A DNA stretch of 64,000 nt from Oegoconia quadripuncta. Taxonomy: Eukaryota; Arthropoda; Insecta; Lepidoptera; Autostichidae. A program made the translations under genes and the position numbers. The notes beneath the pieces are model-generated. The model did no database searches. It worked only from the letters and a program-made list of their open reading frames with translations, and was not told where the DNA came from. Below are positions 21,401-30,828 of the stretch, one piece after another; within the stretch, counting starts at the first letter, position 1, and every line of letters begins with the position of its first letter. The stretch lies in NCBI GenBank assembly GCA_949316235.1, contig OX438754.1, positions 2,527,501 to 2,591,500 on the forward strand. The letters run 5' to 3'.

Positions 21401-24400
21401 AATGCCCAGTGACGGACGAACGCTCCGTCAGTATAATAATGAGCGGTGTAACAATAAACAATTATAGTCTGTAGTTAGTGTATGTATACTGTAACCTAAA
21501 TATATATACAGGGTGTAAAGCTGAGATGGATCAGTAAGGGCAGCTATTAGATCCCTTGCTGCCACGCGAAAATGCTCTTAGGGGACCTTTACTAATATAC
21601 TATGAAAAATATGCCTTTGATTTGTGTGTGTTCTAGTACTTTAGTTGGTCTCAAAGAGACTTTTAACATTTGATAGGAATGGGATCGATTGACATTACTC
21701 TGGACGATTTTCTCGCTTATGAAAAATAGGTGAATGTCGATTGTCATCATTTAAAAAGTTAGTAAAGGTCTCGTAAGAGCATTTTCGCGTGGCAGCAAGG
21801 AATCTAGTGGCTGCCCTTACTGATCCATCTCAACTTTCCACCCTGTATATGTATATTTACACCACACTATACTGGATGACATTTTTTCCTTACGGTAAAC
21901 AAAACTCACCGATATACACTAACTACAGACTATAATTATTTATTATTATAATACGTAGCGTCCGTCCGTCACTGGGCATTCGGGACCACTGAAAATTAGC
22001 GCTGTGATTCGTCGCAGCATGACAGCAGTGCTAACCCATTTGTGCACACCGCAACACGTGACAGCATTGTGCGCATTTTATTTATAATTTGTATTTTTTT
22101 AAGTATAATTTACTACTTCTTTGTTTTTGTATCGTGTTGTGGTCGTTCTTAATAAATTATTCTTATTCAAAAAATACGAATATCAATCAACATGTGTTTA
22201 TTGCAGCGAGCATAATCAGCTCTGGTGGAGAGACAAGCTAGCTCTAGATGAGGGCTCCCTGACGCTGGTGGGGTTCAGTAAGGGCTGCGTGGTCCTCAAC
22301 CAGCTCATCTACGAGTTCCACTACACGAAGACCCTGACTCCTGGGGACGCGCATATGATGAGGTACTGACATTTGTTGGTGATGAGTTGATAGACTTTTT
22401 GTGCTATAACCACAGTGTAACAAGACCAAGCAAGTCTTCTTTCACCTTATAATTAGTCAACTCTCAAGTTTCGAAGGGTAATCGGTGCGGGGAGGTGGGG
22501 GGTGAGAGGGGTATCTAAGTGGGCCGGGCGTACTTTGAAAGGAATCTTAATATATCAATCTCTTATGTTGTTAGTTGACATCACATTCAACATGCGATAT
22601 TGTATCTGTTTGGCGGCCGATTGGTGTAGTGAATAGTGGCCCTGTCTGCTAAACCAACGGCTGCGGGTTCTAATCCCGCGAGGGGTAAATATTTGTGTGA
22701 TGAATACGAACATTTATTCCCGAGTTAGATGTTTGTTTAGGAAATGTTTAGGAAGATGTTTGTACCGGCTGAGTTTGTTTAGGAAAAACGTAGGCCATAT
22801 TAGGTAAGTGAAATGGAAGGTATTTGATATAAGTGGTTTTTTTTTTTGGTTTTTTTTTCAGAACTATCATCGAATGAATCGTGTCATTTGACGGTCGCGT
22901 TTTTAGCCTATTCCACAAAATTACATTATTAAATTGAATAAATGAAAAACTTGGGGAAAATATGAGTTGCAAAATATGAGATATTGTTATTATTAGTTCC
23001 TACTTACTAAATTCATTCCGTACTATTATTATAAATGATTCAAGTGTTTAAGGGGGGAGAGACCTGGTTACCCGAGATACAGGGTCACCTAGTTGGGGCA
23101 CCAGTTCTCTCCATAACATTGCTGTTGTAAGAATACCCTGGAATAATTTTAAGACTACCCACTAAGTGTTTTGTTATGGAAGGAAAAAATAAATAATTTA
23201 CTTACTTAAATAAATTTCGCGTAATAGGAACGGACGTTCATGTGTACCAGAGTTATGGATGTTTTCCAAAAAAAATATGTATTTATGTAGTATATATCAA
23301 CCATCTGGCATCCACAACACAAGCCTATAGTTGCTTAGTGTGGAACTAGATGGCGCTGTTTGTATATCTAAGGATATTTTTTTTATTTATTTTTATTTAG
23401 GTTCATAGAGAGGATAGAGGACATGTACTGGCTGGACGGTGGGCACGCGGGCGGTAAGAACACCTGGATCACGTCCCGCAGTCTACTCGAGACGCTCACC
23501 AGGCTCAGTGAGTTGTAGTACTATTTAATTATTTTTTTTAAGCACAACAGGTTAGCACTTTGCCTCAATCACACCTGAATAGATCTGAATGTTGAGCAAT
23601 GAAAGAGACGGATGAGAGTAGCTGAATATAACCAGAGGAAGTCTGAAAGTGGTACCAGTATCAGAAAAGTTGAGGAGTAATAGGTTAGCATGGTGTGGGC
23701 ACGTTATGAGGAGGGATGAAAGGCACGTAACAAGACGAGTGCTAAGTATGAATGTGGAGGGATACAGAGGTAGAGGAAGACCGAAGAAGGTGTGGGTAGA
23801 CTGCGTGAGAAAGGGGTGAGTACGGAGCTGACGGCTGATAGATGGGATAAGGGCGGAAAATGATGACACATGATGTTAAGTGAAAATGAGGTCGAAGGTG
23901 AAAGCGTACTCACCCCGAAACCCTCATATCTTATTTGGACTGGCTACCTTCTCTCTGACAAGCGGAACACAACAATGCTATTAATATTACGTTTGGCAGA
24001 GCCTTAGATAAGATGGTGGTATCTAGCCATATGGACATTAATGTCCTTTTTAAAAATGCTCTACCGCCCCAAACCGGGTACTAAACATGTACCACACGGG
24101 GGATCGAATCCGCGACCTCCGATTCATAAACCCTATGTTGTTTGAGCCACGGAGGCGGTAACTTACAGTTATGTTACAGAGACGGTAATGTTAGTTTGTC
24201 GTTTTGAACAAGCAAAGGGCATTAACTGCATGCAGTCAGGTCTTATTTTCCTAACTTTTTTTTTAGACAAAAATGGTCGATTGAAGGTCAAAACTAAGTT
24301 TTCCTTTTGTCTCCTTGCATTATTCACGTTTGTTACTTATTAAACCTCAAAGTCAACACATTGCAGGAATTATAAACGAAAATGCCACGTCACTAGCTTC

Positions 24401-27400
24401 TTAGTGTTGGGGTTCCGGGTCAGTACGTTTCTACCTTCGACCTCATCTTCACTTAACGTCAGGTGTGATTGAGGTCAAGTACAAACCCGTTGTGCATAAA
24501 AAAAGAGCAACATTCTGGAATACGGCCCTTAGTGTACACGTTCGTTTGATTCTTGCAGATTTGAACGTGTTCGTGCACGTGAGCCCTTACCAGGTACACG
24601 ACGAGGGCCGGCCCTGGATCGGCCGCGAGGAGAAGGCCTTCACGGGACTGCTCAGGAAATTAGGCGCCAAGGTAAGTGAATTGCTGACTGGCAATTTCAC
24701 CAGCCAACCTTTTCTACATTTTTTTTTTTTTTTAATTAAAAATTGGTTTCGCGTTTGACTACAATCTCACCTGATGGAAAGTGACGATGTAGCCGAAGAT
24801 GTATCACGCGCACCCAGTAAATGCCTATTCACTCTAGACTTGAAGATCCCAAGGTTGTAAGTGTCGGGAAAAACCGACGCGGGCAGTGAGTTCATAGTTT
24901 ACTTTATACTAATTTTGATATTAGTTTGTTTTTTATGACCTTTGTCAGTTTGTTGATTTCTTGTCCGAGTGCAGTTATAAAAGCCCTCGTAGTTTCAGCT
25001 GCTTGAGTTTTATTGTATTTAGTTTAGTCAGAGACCCATAAGAACAGGTTCCTTCATTTAAACCGCCTCCGTCGCTCAATGAAAACAACTTTGTGTTTAC
25101 GATTCGGAGGTCGCGGGTTCGATCCCCAGCGGGGTACATGTTTAAGTACTCGGTTTTGTTGGTGGTAGGGCATTTTGAATGTTCGCCTGGCTAGCTACCA
25201 CCATCTTATCTAAATCTGCCGTCAAACAGCAATGTTAATAACATTGTTGTGTTCCGGTTGTCAGAGATAAGATAGCCAGTCCCACAAATGTGTTGGGGTT
25301 TCCGGGTCAACACACTTCCACCTTCGGCCTCATATTCACTTAACATCAGGTGTGATTGAGGTCAAGTACCAACCCGTTGTGCATAAAAAAAAATACACCT
25401 ATTGTCTATCTTCAATGGTAATGAACTGTATCGCCAACAATCAATGTGCCTGGAGGGGAAGTTGGAAAGTAATTTTTACCCGACATCCCCAAAAAGGAAG
25501 GTAATGTTTTACGAGTGTATGTATGTATGTAGATTTCTATGTTACCGCCTGTAGCCAAAAGATTTCGAAAGTGCGTGGTGTGGTTCGATTCGTCTTGATC
25601 CCAAATAATGTTGACTGATTATTCATCAGTATGCACTTATCTTCTAAATCAAACGTTGTCTTCTATCATTAATGCTGAGTACATTTGGAATTGGTAGACA
25701 TATAAGAACTGTACCACAAACCATGCCACATCGAATTATAATATATGTACTACTGTTAATGTACCTAAAGTAAATAAATAAATAATCCCTGGAGTGTAAT
25801 TTTATGTTGAAAAATTCAACATGGCGCCCGCAAAATACAAAATATGTTTTTTAATTTTTAAGCTCATATTGTAGTTCTTTTTTTTTATGCACAACTGGTT
25901 AGCAATTGACCTCAATCACACCTGATGTTAAGTGAAGATGAGGCCGAAGGTGGTATCGTACTAACCCGGAAACCCCATCTTATTGGGACCTTTGGGGGAC
26001 CGGCTATCTTATCTCTGACAACCGGAACACAACAATGCTATTAACCTTGCTGTTTGGCGGCAGATTTAGATAAGGTAGCTAGCCAGGCGGACATTTAATA
26101 TGCCATTTAATATGTTCTACTTAGTAAGAATGTGGGAAGGTACTGAGTCCTGCAATACAGGTTGCTCTAGTTTAGGCGGCAGGGCTGTTACTGATCTGTT
26201 TTATGCTTATTGTGTCTATTTTATTTATTTTTATTGGGCATACAGAACAAGTTACAGTATAACAAGGCCGAATAGGTATACATAGAACTTATAAAACTAG
26301 ACTATAACTCTGGGTATGTATGCACAGAATGAAATATTAATATCATGCTAGCAGTGTAACAATCAACCTAACAAACATTCAATTATCGGTGATGAAGTAA
26401 TTAATTGTTCTAAAGTTGAGTCATAAAATAAACTTAGCCAAACTTAATTACAAAATATCAGCTTTGTTTGTCTTCTAAACGTAAGTAAATTGTGTACAAA
26501 AATATCCAAGGAAGAACACTCAGCCACAGTTTCATTGTACAAGCGACACATTCTGACTACGGGATTATAAAAAGAAGCATTATTTCTATACACTTGAAGA
26601 ACAAACAGTCTGGGAGATGGTTTACGGGATCTGTAGAGGATTTTGAAGTTTAATAAGGACAAGAGAGAAGGCGAGTCAATGTGTGAATGAACGAGTTTGT
26701 ATAAAAACATTAAATCACTACATTTGCGCCGCGAGGCCAGAGAATGTCTAATAAAAGATTATTATTATTTATTATATCCTATTTCTTTCTTTAGTTAGTT
26801 TAAGTCAAAAATGCTTTATTTTATAGGGACAACAGGTTACACTTAAAATAGTCAGATTTTACATTTTTTAAGCCACTGCTTGTTCAAAATGCAATTTTCC
26901 CCTGAGAACAAGCAAGAAACTCGAGGGATTGCTCTTTTTAAAAACAGGTTTTTATATTACAAATAGAAATAATAATATTTCAATATTAATTGTGAAATAG
27001 CCTGGCATTTCTGTTTGTATGTACAAAATCATCCTTGCAAAACCATTGATGTCAATGGGAACCTTATTTAAAAAACGTATGCGTAGCCCTATGAATAAAT
27101 TAATGGTTTTGCGAAGTGTGCTTACATGACCTGCAAGTTTATCTTTATTTCTTGTATTGACATATGTTTTATCACTATTTTTGCTAAATGAAGCTATATT
27201 TTTTTTGACACATTAGATTTTCAAAAATGTACTGTGACGAAAAGGTTTACATATACTTTTTAAACTTATCTCTAATTCTGCAGGTCTCAATTGATAAATT
27301 GCACGAACGAACGAAACTTCTGTGAAACAAAGATTGTATTTCTGGAATTCAAGATAGCAATAGTCCTGTTTGGTGTAGTGGTTAGAAAATCTGCTACTAT

Positions 27401-27867
27401 ATCAAATGGTCGCGGGTTCGAATCCCTCTAGGGGCATATGTTTGTATGATGAATACAGATATGTGTTCCCGAGTTATGGATGTTTTTCATTTATAATATG
27501 TATTTATTTCCAAAAAAAAAAATGTATTTGTGTAGTTTATCAACCATCTGGTATCCATAACACAAGCCTAGATGCTTCCTGTGGACCTAGATGGCGCTGT
27601 ATGTTTGTGCAAAGACATTTAATATTACTACTATTATTATTGTAATAGTCGCATAGGGCACCTACCTTCATTCATGGGCTCATGATTAGTTTACTCAGCA
27701 ATGGTACTCCAATAATATTCTTGGTGTGACAGGTCAGCAGATACATCCACGACGACCCCAACACCCCGCACTCCCTCCAGATGCACTTCGAGGTTCTCGC
27801 CAACTTCAAGCGCATGCAGGACTTGGCCCCCGTCATCATGCAGGACAGCTCCGACGAGGACACCTAG
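15198..27867 (+). CDS. C2orf69: C2orf69 homologue (UPF0565 family), nine exons
   Basis: Homologue of the vertebrate mitochondrial protein C2orf69, whose loss in humans causes a severe multisystem disease; its molecular reaction is not established. Exons: 15198-15407, 16665-16792, 18316-18420, 19035-19143, 20674-20774, 22207-22362, 23401-23507, 24559-24671 and 27733-27867. All junctions are GT/AG and in phase, giving 387 residues, close to the vertebrate length of about 385. Family landmarks in order: LVYFGGDVQ (end of exon 1), W-N-L-E-N, FSCYDNFVPSN (exon 3), LVGFSKGCVVLNQL (exon 6), MYWLDGGHAGGKNTW (exon 7), HVSPYQVHDE..WIG (exon 8). GFSKG (Ser242) resembles a serine-hydrolase nucleophile elbow. 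The N-terminus is uncertain: ATG 15198 was chosen as the first in frame, but Met at about 15267 is possible. Exon 5 is a variable linker found by phase and GC content. Introns are full of SINEs. Confidence 0.9.
15637..15904 (-). mobile_element. SINE family B, full length
   Basis: tRNA-like head (GGCCTGTTTGGTGTAGTGG; box B GGTTCGAATCCCGC) at the high end and body through AGCGCCATCTAG, next to a TATG/TGTA microsatellite (15614-15650). In C2orf69 intron 1. Confidence 0.85.
15998..16173 (+). mobile_element. Helitron-like repeat
   Basis: AACTAATATTATAAATGGG through GCGGGCGGAAAGCTGG, with the shared middle AACGGATGGACGGATTTGGA. Confidence 0.6.
16174..18315. other. C2orf69 introns 1-2 remainder
   Basis: Apart from exon 2 I see only AT-rich intron, a minus-strand copy end of an AACCGATTTCAAGAAGGAGG-type repeat (16255-16310), and a short repeat (16385-16440) that recurs at 26895-26945. 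Confidence 0.4.
16665..16792 (+). CDS. C2orf69: C2orf69 exon 2
   Basis: Acceptor CTGCAAACAG and donor GTGGGG. Encodes DYPEVMQAH...VKWNLENTARML...ILVVRPAR, the second conserved block. Confidence 0.9.
18316..18420 (+). CDS. C2orf69: C2orf69 exon 3
   Basis: Acceptor GATTTCCAG and donor GTGAGT. Encodes IEYKSFSCYDNFVPSNNTG and a His-rich tail, the best-conserved family block. It has no ATG start. Confidence 0.9.
18714..19026 (+). mobile_element. SINE family A abutting exon 4 acceptor
   Basis: Full body with box B GGTTCGATCTCC and tail GTGCATAAAAAAAT. The splice acceptor of exon 4 follows about 8 bases after the tail. Confidence 0.85.
19035..19143 (+). CDS. C2orf69: C2orf69 exon 4
   Basis: Encodes LLQGVSNRLKTMPTAELLEA...EEIDIEELH. 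Its acceptor (ATCTTCAG) lies only about 8 bases beyond the A-tail of a family A SINE. The donor is GTATGT, phase 0. Confidence 0.85.
19278..19545 (+). mobile_element. Helitron-like repeat, second subtype
   Basis: AACTAATATTATTAATGTGAAAGTTTG, a GT/GTAT microsatellite, a long body, and a terminal CACAGCTAGTG. Confidence 0.6.
19565..19890 (+). mobile_element. 5S rRNA-derived SINE-like repeat
   Basis: 19570-19642 resembles the second half of eukaryotic 5S rRNA: GAAGTTAAGCAATGTCTGAC, then GGTCAGTATTTGGATGGGTG, with weaker match upstream (GTTGTATTCGC..TTCG). The following body (TCCGTCCAGTGGCGCC to TACCTAAATAGC) recurs at 47155-47640, so this is a mobile family, not a lone 5S pseudogene. The box C-like region suggests a type 1 Pol III promoter. 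Confidence 0.65.
20030..20320 (+). mobile_element. LINE 3' tail fragment, probable
   Basis: The segment with TGCCCCAACAATGGGGACATG and GATAAGGATGATTG resembles the 3' end of RTE-like LINEs (compare 58640-58700). Not coding. Confidence 0.4.
20674..20774 (+). CDS. C2orf69: C2orf69 exon 5, variable linker
   Basis: Acceptor CATTCTTGCAG and donor GTAAGT. Phase 0 in and phase 2 out fit both neighbours exactly. Encodes NASIHIAGKSNGSAKAEAVG and on to APSEHKP. Support is phase, splice strength and GC content rather than homology; without it exon 6 would need a much weaker acceptor. Confidence 0.65.
21140..21260 (-). repeat. Dispersed repeat (CCGATTTTGAA / TTCGATTCGTCTTGA family)
   Basis: Reverse complement of blocks at 25478-25640 and 37555-37745 (GGCGATTTTG-like, CGATTCGTCTTGAACC, ATAGGATACATTTTATG). 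Confidence 0.5.
21284..22112. mobile_element. Long inverted-repeat element with nested insertion
   Basis: The arms 21284-21500 and 21900-22112 pair over about 200 bp (AAATACAAATTATAAATAAA, CACAAATGGGTT, GCTGCGACG, TGCCCAGTGACGGACG, ATTATAGTCTGTAGTTAGTG). The centre is another inverted-repeat unit. Lies in C2orf69 intron 5 just upstream of exon 6. Confidence 0.75.
21509..21845. mobile_element. Nested inverted-repeat element, CAGGGTG ends
   Basis: Ends CAGGGTGTAAAGCTGAGATG and its near complement, extending over TGGATCAGTAAGGGCAG and the GCCACGCGAAAATGCTCTTA block. Flanks TATATA and TATATG suggest a TATA or TA target. Confidence 0.75.
22207..22362 (+). CDS. C2orf69: C2orf69 exon 6, GFSKG exon
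   Basis: Acceptor TTTATTGCAG and donor GTACTG. Encodes EHNQLWWRDKL, then LTLVGFSKGCVVLNQLIYEF, the hydrolase-like nucleophile-elbow block. Confidence 0.9.
22612..22736 (+). mobile_element. SINE family C, 5' part
   Basis: Head GGCGGCCGATTGGTGTAGTG, box B GGTTCTAATCCCGCG, cut off after the CCCGAGTTAGATGTTTG block. Confidence 0.75.
22764..23230. mobile_element. Inverted-repeat element family H, one end decayed
   Basis: CCGGCTGAGTTTG..GGAAAAAC..ATATTAGGTAAGTGAAAT matches the left end of 28708-29222; the internal ATTCCACAAAATTACAT and AAATTTCGCGTAATAGG blocks also match. Confidence 0.6.
23231..23385 (+). mobile_element. SINE family B 3' part abutting exon 7 acceptor
   Basis: ATGTGTACCAGAGTTATGGATG through GATGGCGCTGTTTGTATATC; the head is missing. 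The T-rich run after it provides the pyrimidine tract of the exon 7 acceptor. Confidence 0.75.
23401..23507 (+). CDS. C2orf69: C2orf69 exon 7
   Basis: Encodes FIERIEDMYWLDGGHAGGKN and TWITSRSLLETLTRL. The acceptor lies 16-20 bases beyond the end of a family B SINE. The donor is GTGAGT. Confidence 0.9.
23528..24163 (-). mobile_element. SINE family A split by a LINE tail
   Basis: The SINE parts are 23528-23578 and 23866-24163 (CACACCTGA...interruption...ATGTTAAGTG). The outer half is also part of the duplicated block 23984-24302. Confidence 0.8.
23579..23865 (+). mobile_element. RTE-like LINE 3' tail nested in a SINE
   Basis: The plus strand encodes GHVMRRDERHVTRRVLSMNV and RGRGRPKKVWVDCVRKG, the C-terminal pattern of RTE-type reverse transcriptases, ending GGGATAAGGGCGGAAAATGA. 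It is flanked by ACACCTGA and ACACATGA, a probable 8-bp target duplication with one mismatch. Confidence 0.75.
23984..24302 (+). repeat. Direct duplicate of 13638-13935
   Basis: Same truncated SINE A junction and the same 130-bp non-SINE flank (AACAAGCAAAGGGCATTAA; TGCAGTCAGGTCTTATTTTC). In C2orf69 intron 7. Confidence 0.75.
24406..24506 (+). mobile_element. SINE family A, 3' part
   Basis: TTGGGGTTCCGGGTCAGTACG through GTTGTGCATAAAAAAAG; about 50 bases upstream of the exon 8 acceptor. Confidence 0.8.
24559..24671 (+). CDS. C2orf69: C2orf69 exon 8
   Basis: Acceptor GATTCTTGCAG and donor GTAAGT. Encodes LNVFVHVSPYQVHDEGRPWI plus GREEKAFTGLLRKLGAK. Confidence 0.9.
24740..24895 (-). mobile_element. 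LINE 3' tail (CATCAGGTGAGATTGTAGTCAA family)
   Basis: The reverse complement ends in ACTTTCCATCAGGTGAGATT and an A-run; the same end occurs at 28790-28935 and 38505-38640. Confidence 0.6.
25061..25394 (+). mobile_element. SINE family A, full length
   Basis: CCGCCTCCGTCGCTCAATG, box B GGTTCGATCCCC and the complete body to TTGTGCATAAAAAAAAA. Confidence 0.85.
25478..25640 (+). repeat. Dispersed repeat (TTACCCGACATCCCCAAAAA family)
   Basis: Shares TACCCGACA..CCCAAAAAGGAAGGTAATG and TTCGATTCGTCTTGA with 37555-37745; inverted match near 21140-21260. Confidence 0.55.
25878..26104 (-). mobile_element. SINE family A, head truncated
   Basis: TTTTTTTATGCACAACTGG through CAGGCGGACATTTAATATGCC; the tRNA-like head is missing. 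Confidence 0.8.
26105..27364. other. C2orf69 intron 8 middle part
   Basis: AT-rich. The only recurring piece I see is GCAAGAAACTCGAGGGATTG with its flank (26895-26945, also 16400-16440). Short open frames show no domain. Confidence 0.4.
27365..27640 (+). mobile_element. SINE family B, full length
   Basis: Head CTGTTTGGTGTAGTGGTTAG, box B GGTTCGAATCCCTC, body to GGCGCTGTATGTTTGTGC; about 90 bases before exon 9. Confidence 0.85.
27733..27867 (+). CDS. C2orf69: C2orf69 exon 9 and stop
   Basis: Acceptor GGTGTGACAG. Encodes VSRYIHDDPNTPHSLQMHFE and a tail ending in acidic QDSSDEDT before TAG; the H-F-x-V-x family ending is recognisable. Confidence 0.9.
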   Translation, partial: VSRYIHDDPNTPHSLQMHFEVLANFKRMQDLAPVIMQDSSDEDT

Positions 27868-28513
27868 CCATTTGTGCTGATATCACCTATAAATTAAGTG
27901 GACCTTGCCAAGTGGGTGTAGATAAGTACATAAGGCGTGTCATATAATATAAAATGGTTGATACAACACTGCATACAGAACTGATATTCAAAAACGCCCG
28001 TAGTATGGAAAAAAGCTCTGTCAAAAATTTATAAAATTAAAAACTTCTGTGTATAGTTTTCGGGAAAAAAAATCCTTAATTATACTTTCCACAGACATCA
28101 CTTTAAATATCATAAATATTGTTTTATTTAATATGCTTGTATTTTGGTATTTTTATAAATTCCACTTTAGTGGGATTTTCACTTAAATCTTGACTATAAA
28201 GCAAAATATGAAATAATCGGTGGTTTAAAAAGATGTATTAGATCTCTTTTGTAAAATATAATTTTTAATCTTTCTCTGTTTCCAATATTTGGCGTATGTA
28301 TGGGGAATGACTAGTTGAAGATTTTCTTGAAACTAACTATATTTGGAAAGTTTGATTTTTCTCCGATATATTTAATTTTTTCAATAAGCTGTTTTATAAA
28401 CTGTTATTTTTCCGAAAAGATGTAAATTTGTCTCGCATTTGACAGAAATTGTGACATTATGTCCTCTTGAAGATTGAAAATTATTAAGCGATATTTTCTG
28501 TGTTTTAGTACTT

Positions 28514-28519
28514 AATAAA
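28514..28519 (+). terminator. Candidate AATAAA polyadenylation signal for C2orf69
   Basis: First clean AATAAA I find after the stop, implying a 3' UTR of about 650 bases; variant signals closer in are possible. Confidence 0.35.
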
Positions 28520-28707
28520 AATTAAAGATTTGCTTCAACATAGTGATGTGTTAAAAAGGATATTTATTATTGTATGAAAACACGAAAATGGCGCAATAAT
28601 CCCACCAATGACTTATAAATTTAAACAGATTTCATTCACGCGAACTAGATCCTGACCAACGGTAACTTTTATTAACAAAATCCAGAAAATATCGCAACAG
28701 CTTTATA

Positions 28708-29222
28708 CCGGATGAGTTTTTTTACCGTAAGGAAAAAAATCGGGCATACTAGGTAAGTGAAATAGAGTGTTTTGGCATACGTCCGGCGTCAGTCTTTCCT
28801 GAATCCTACAACCTTGTGATCTTCAAGAGCAGGGTTAATAGGCATCTACGGAGATCGCGTGCTTCATCTTCGGCCACATCGTCACTTCCCATCAGGTGAG
28901 ATTGTGGTCAAATGCGTATCCAGTTAACCATAAAAAAAAAACAGTAGTTAATTTTTTTTTTCAAAACTGTCATCCAATAAAGCCTTAATTGTGTCATTTG
29001 ACGATCGCGTTTGTAGCCTATTCCACATAATGACATCACTAAATTAAATAAACAAGGGAAACTTGGAGAAAATATGACTTCCAAATAAATTTCGCGTGAT
29101 AGGGAACCCTATGAATCTCGCTAGTGCGATTTTGAAAAAAAAAAATTAAATCACCTATGCCAATAACTTCTATTTCACTTACCTAATATCCCATATTTTT
29201 TCCTAACGGTAAAAAACTCACC
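28708..29222. mobile_element. Inverted-repeat element family H, near complete
   Basis: Ends CCGGATGAGTTTTTTTACCG and the complement of CGGTAAAAAACTCACCGG, with extended pairing over AGGTAAGTGAAATAGA. It contains a LINE tail (28790-28935). Single ends recur at 21880-21912 and 51797-51866. Confidence 0.75.
28790..28935 (+). mobile_element. LINE 3' tail nested in family H element
   Basis: Encodes FKSRVNRHLRRSRASSSATS before TTCCCATCAGGTGAGATTG and an A-run, the end of a non-LTR ORF and its 3' UTR. Confidence 0.6.
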
Positions 29223-29300
29223 GGCTGGTTGCAGTTTCTATGAAAACTGGTTACTGTCGTTTACCCAAGTTTCGTCTTTCATTATGCGAACAGTATCTAC

Positions 29301-29956
29301 CGGGTGTCCTTTAATTGGCATAATCTAATTGTCCTAATATAAATCCGCATAACAGACTTGGCATAACGCAAATGCGCATAATATTAATTCCGCCTAATAA
29401 TAAAATCACATAATACAAAAACTGCATAATAATAAAACTGCATAATATAAATGTGCATATTATTTATAAAATCAATTCACATAACATATTACCGAGTACC
29501 CATACATAGTTATTTAAGGCTGTATAAAACTTGCTCATCATATTGTGGCGAGCGAGTAAGATGGGTCGGAGCACCCCGACACTGTTGGTTAGGTTCAGAA
29601 GGTTAAGGCCTTAGCCTTCGATGTTAGGTTGAACGTATAATATAAAAATAAAAGCTTTATTTTAAAACAAATGACTTACTAGGTATAATGTACGTTAGTC
29701 ATTATTAGCTGTGCATTAATATAAAAGCTTTACTTGTCTCTCACAATTTATTTCGAATTTTTCATGAGTATGAAAACTAAAATTATACTTTTATTAAATT
29801 TATGCTTTGTTATTGTTATGAATATTAATATTGTGCACATTAAGATTATGCGTTCGCATTTTATGGAAATTAAGATTATGCGGTTTTAAAATTATGCGGA
29901 TTATGTTATGCGAGTTAAAAATAGGAGTATTTATGTATGCGTTTTAATATAGACCC
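29301..29956. mobile_element. DNA element with inverted subterminal GCATAAT arrays
   Basis: The left end carries at least six GCATAAT-like heptamers (GCATAAC, GCATAAT, GCCTAAT, ACATAAT) at roughly 16-base spacing. The right end carries the inverted ATTATGC at least four times. Ends CGGGT and ACCC; flanks GTATCTAC on both sides (29293-29300, 29957-29964), an 8-bp target duplication. No transposase. Confidence 0.7.
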
Positions 29957-29964
29957 GTATCTAC

Positions 29965-30828
29965 CATTTTATAATTATTATGTTAGGTTCTAATTGACTA
30001 TTCCAATTTAAATAGTAAAAAACAATTGGAGAAACGAGAAATTGGTCGAAAGTGCATCTGCGGCGTGAAGTGTTTGGGGACATATTTTTGGTGTGCTACT
30101 GAATGGCGAGTGTATTGTTATAAATTGCATACAATAAGTATGATACCTATGTACCTTAAGCGTACTAATTAGTACGTACAATTAAGTACCTACATCTTGA
30201 TTGTAATAGAAAGTGAACCGCCATTCCATTGCGGCTGTATCTTTCTAGCTCACTGTGTATTTTGTTATAGCAATCTCACAGATTAGATAATAGTGACTAC
30301 CAATGTATTTTAACCTTATATCAATATGAAACAGATGCGACCTTTAATTATAGAGTTATTTTGAAATTAGACGTAAGTGATGTTACAATACACAAAGCGG
30401 AATTCAGTTATAACAATACTCATAATTCTTTATTTCCATAAACTTCAATTAGAGCACTTGGACACGTCAACATACATAAATAGTACAAATTGATGACAAT
30501 TATATAAGGTACCTATTTAAAAATAAACGAAGTTAAGCTGCTGTAAAGGGGCATTGTCAATCTCATAAGCTAAGCTAATGACACCGGAATGGTCACTTAA
30601 AGTATTCAACAACTCTTACTACAGTGGCACAATTTTTTTTCCTTTGGTCACTATTCCATTGTGTGAATTGTAGTATCACCCACGTGAAATTATAGGTACC
30701 GGTAACAATGTTCACAGTATTCAAACATGTTTTTATTGTAATGCTTCATTCGTGTCTGCCGCATGCAGAGCAGTGTTATGTTGTATGTACTGCAGCATGT
30801 CGGTAAGTGTTGCATTTGCATTGTATGT
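29965..30828. other. Intergenic, nothing recognised
   Basis: AT-rich single-copy-looking sequence without domain-like open frames or clear repeats. Confidence 0.4.
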
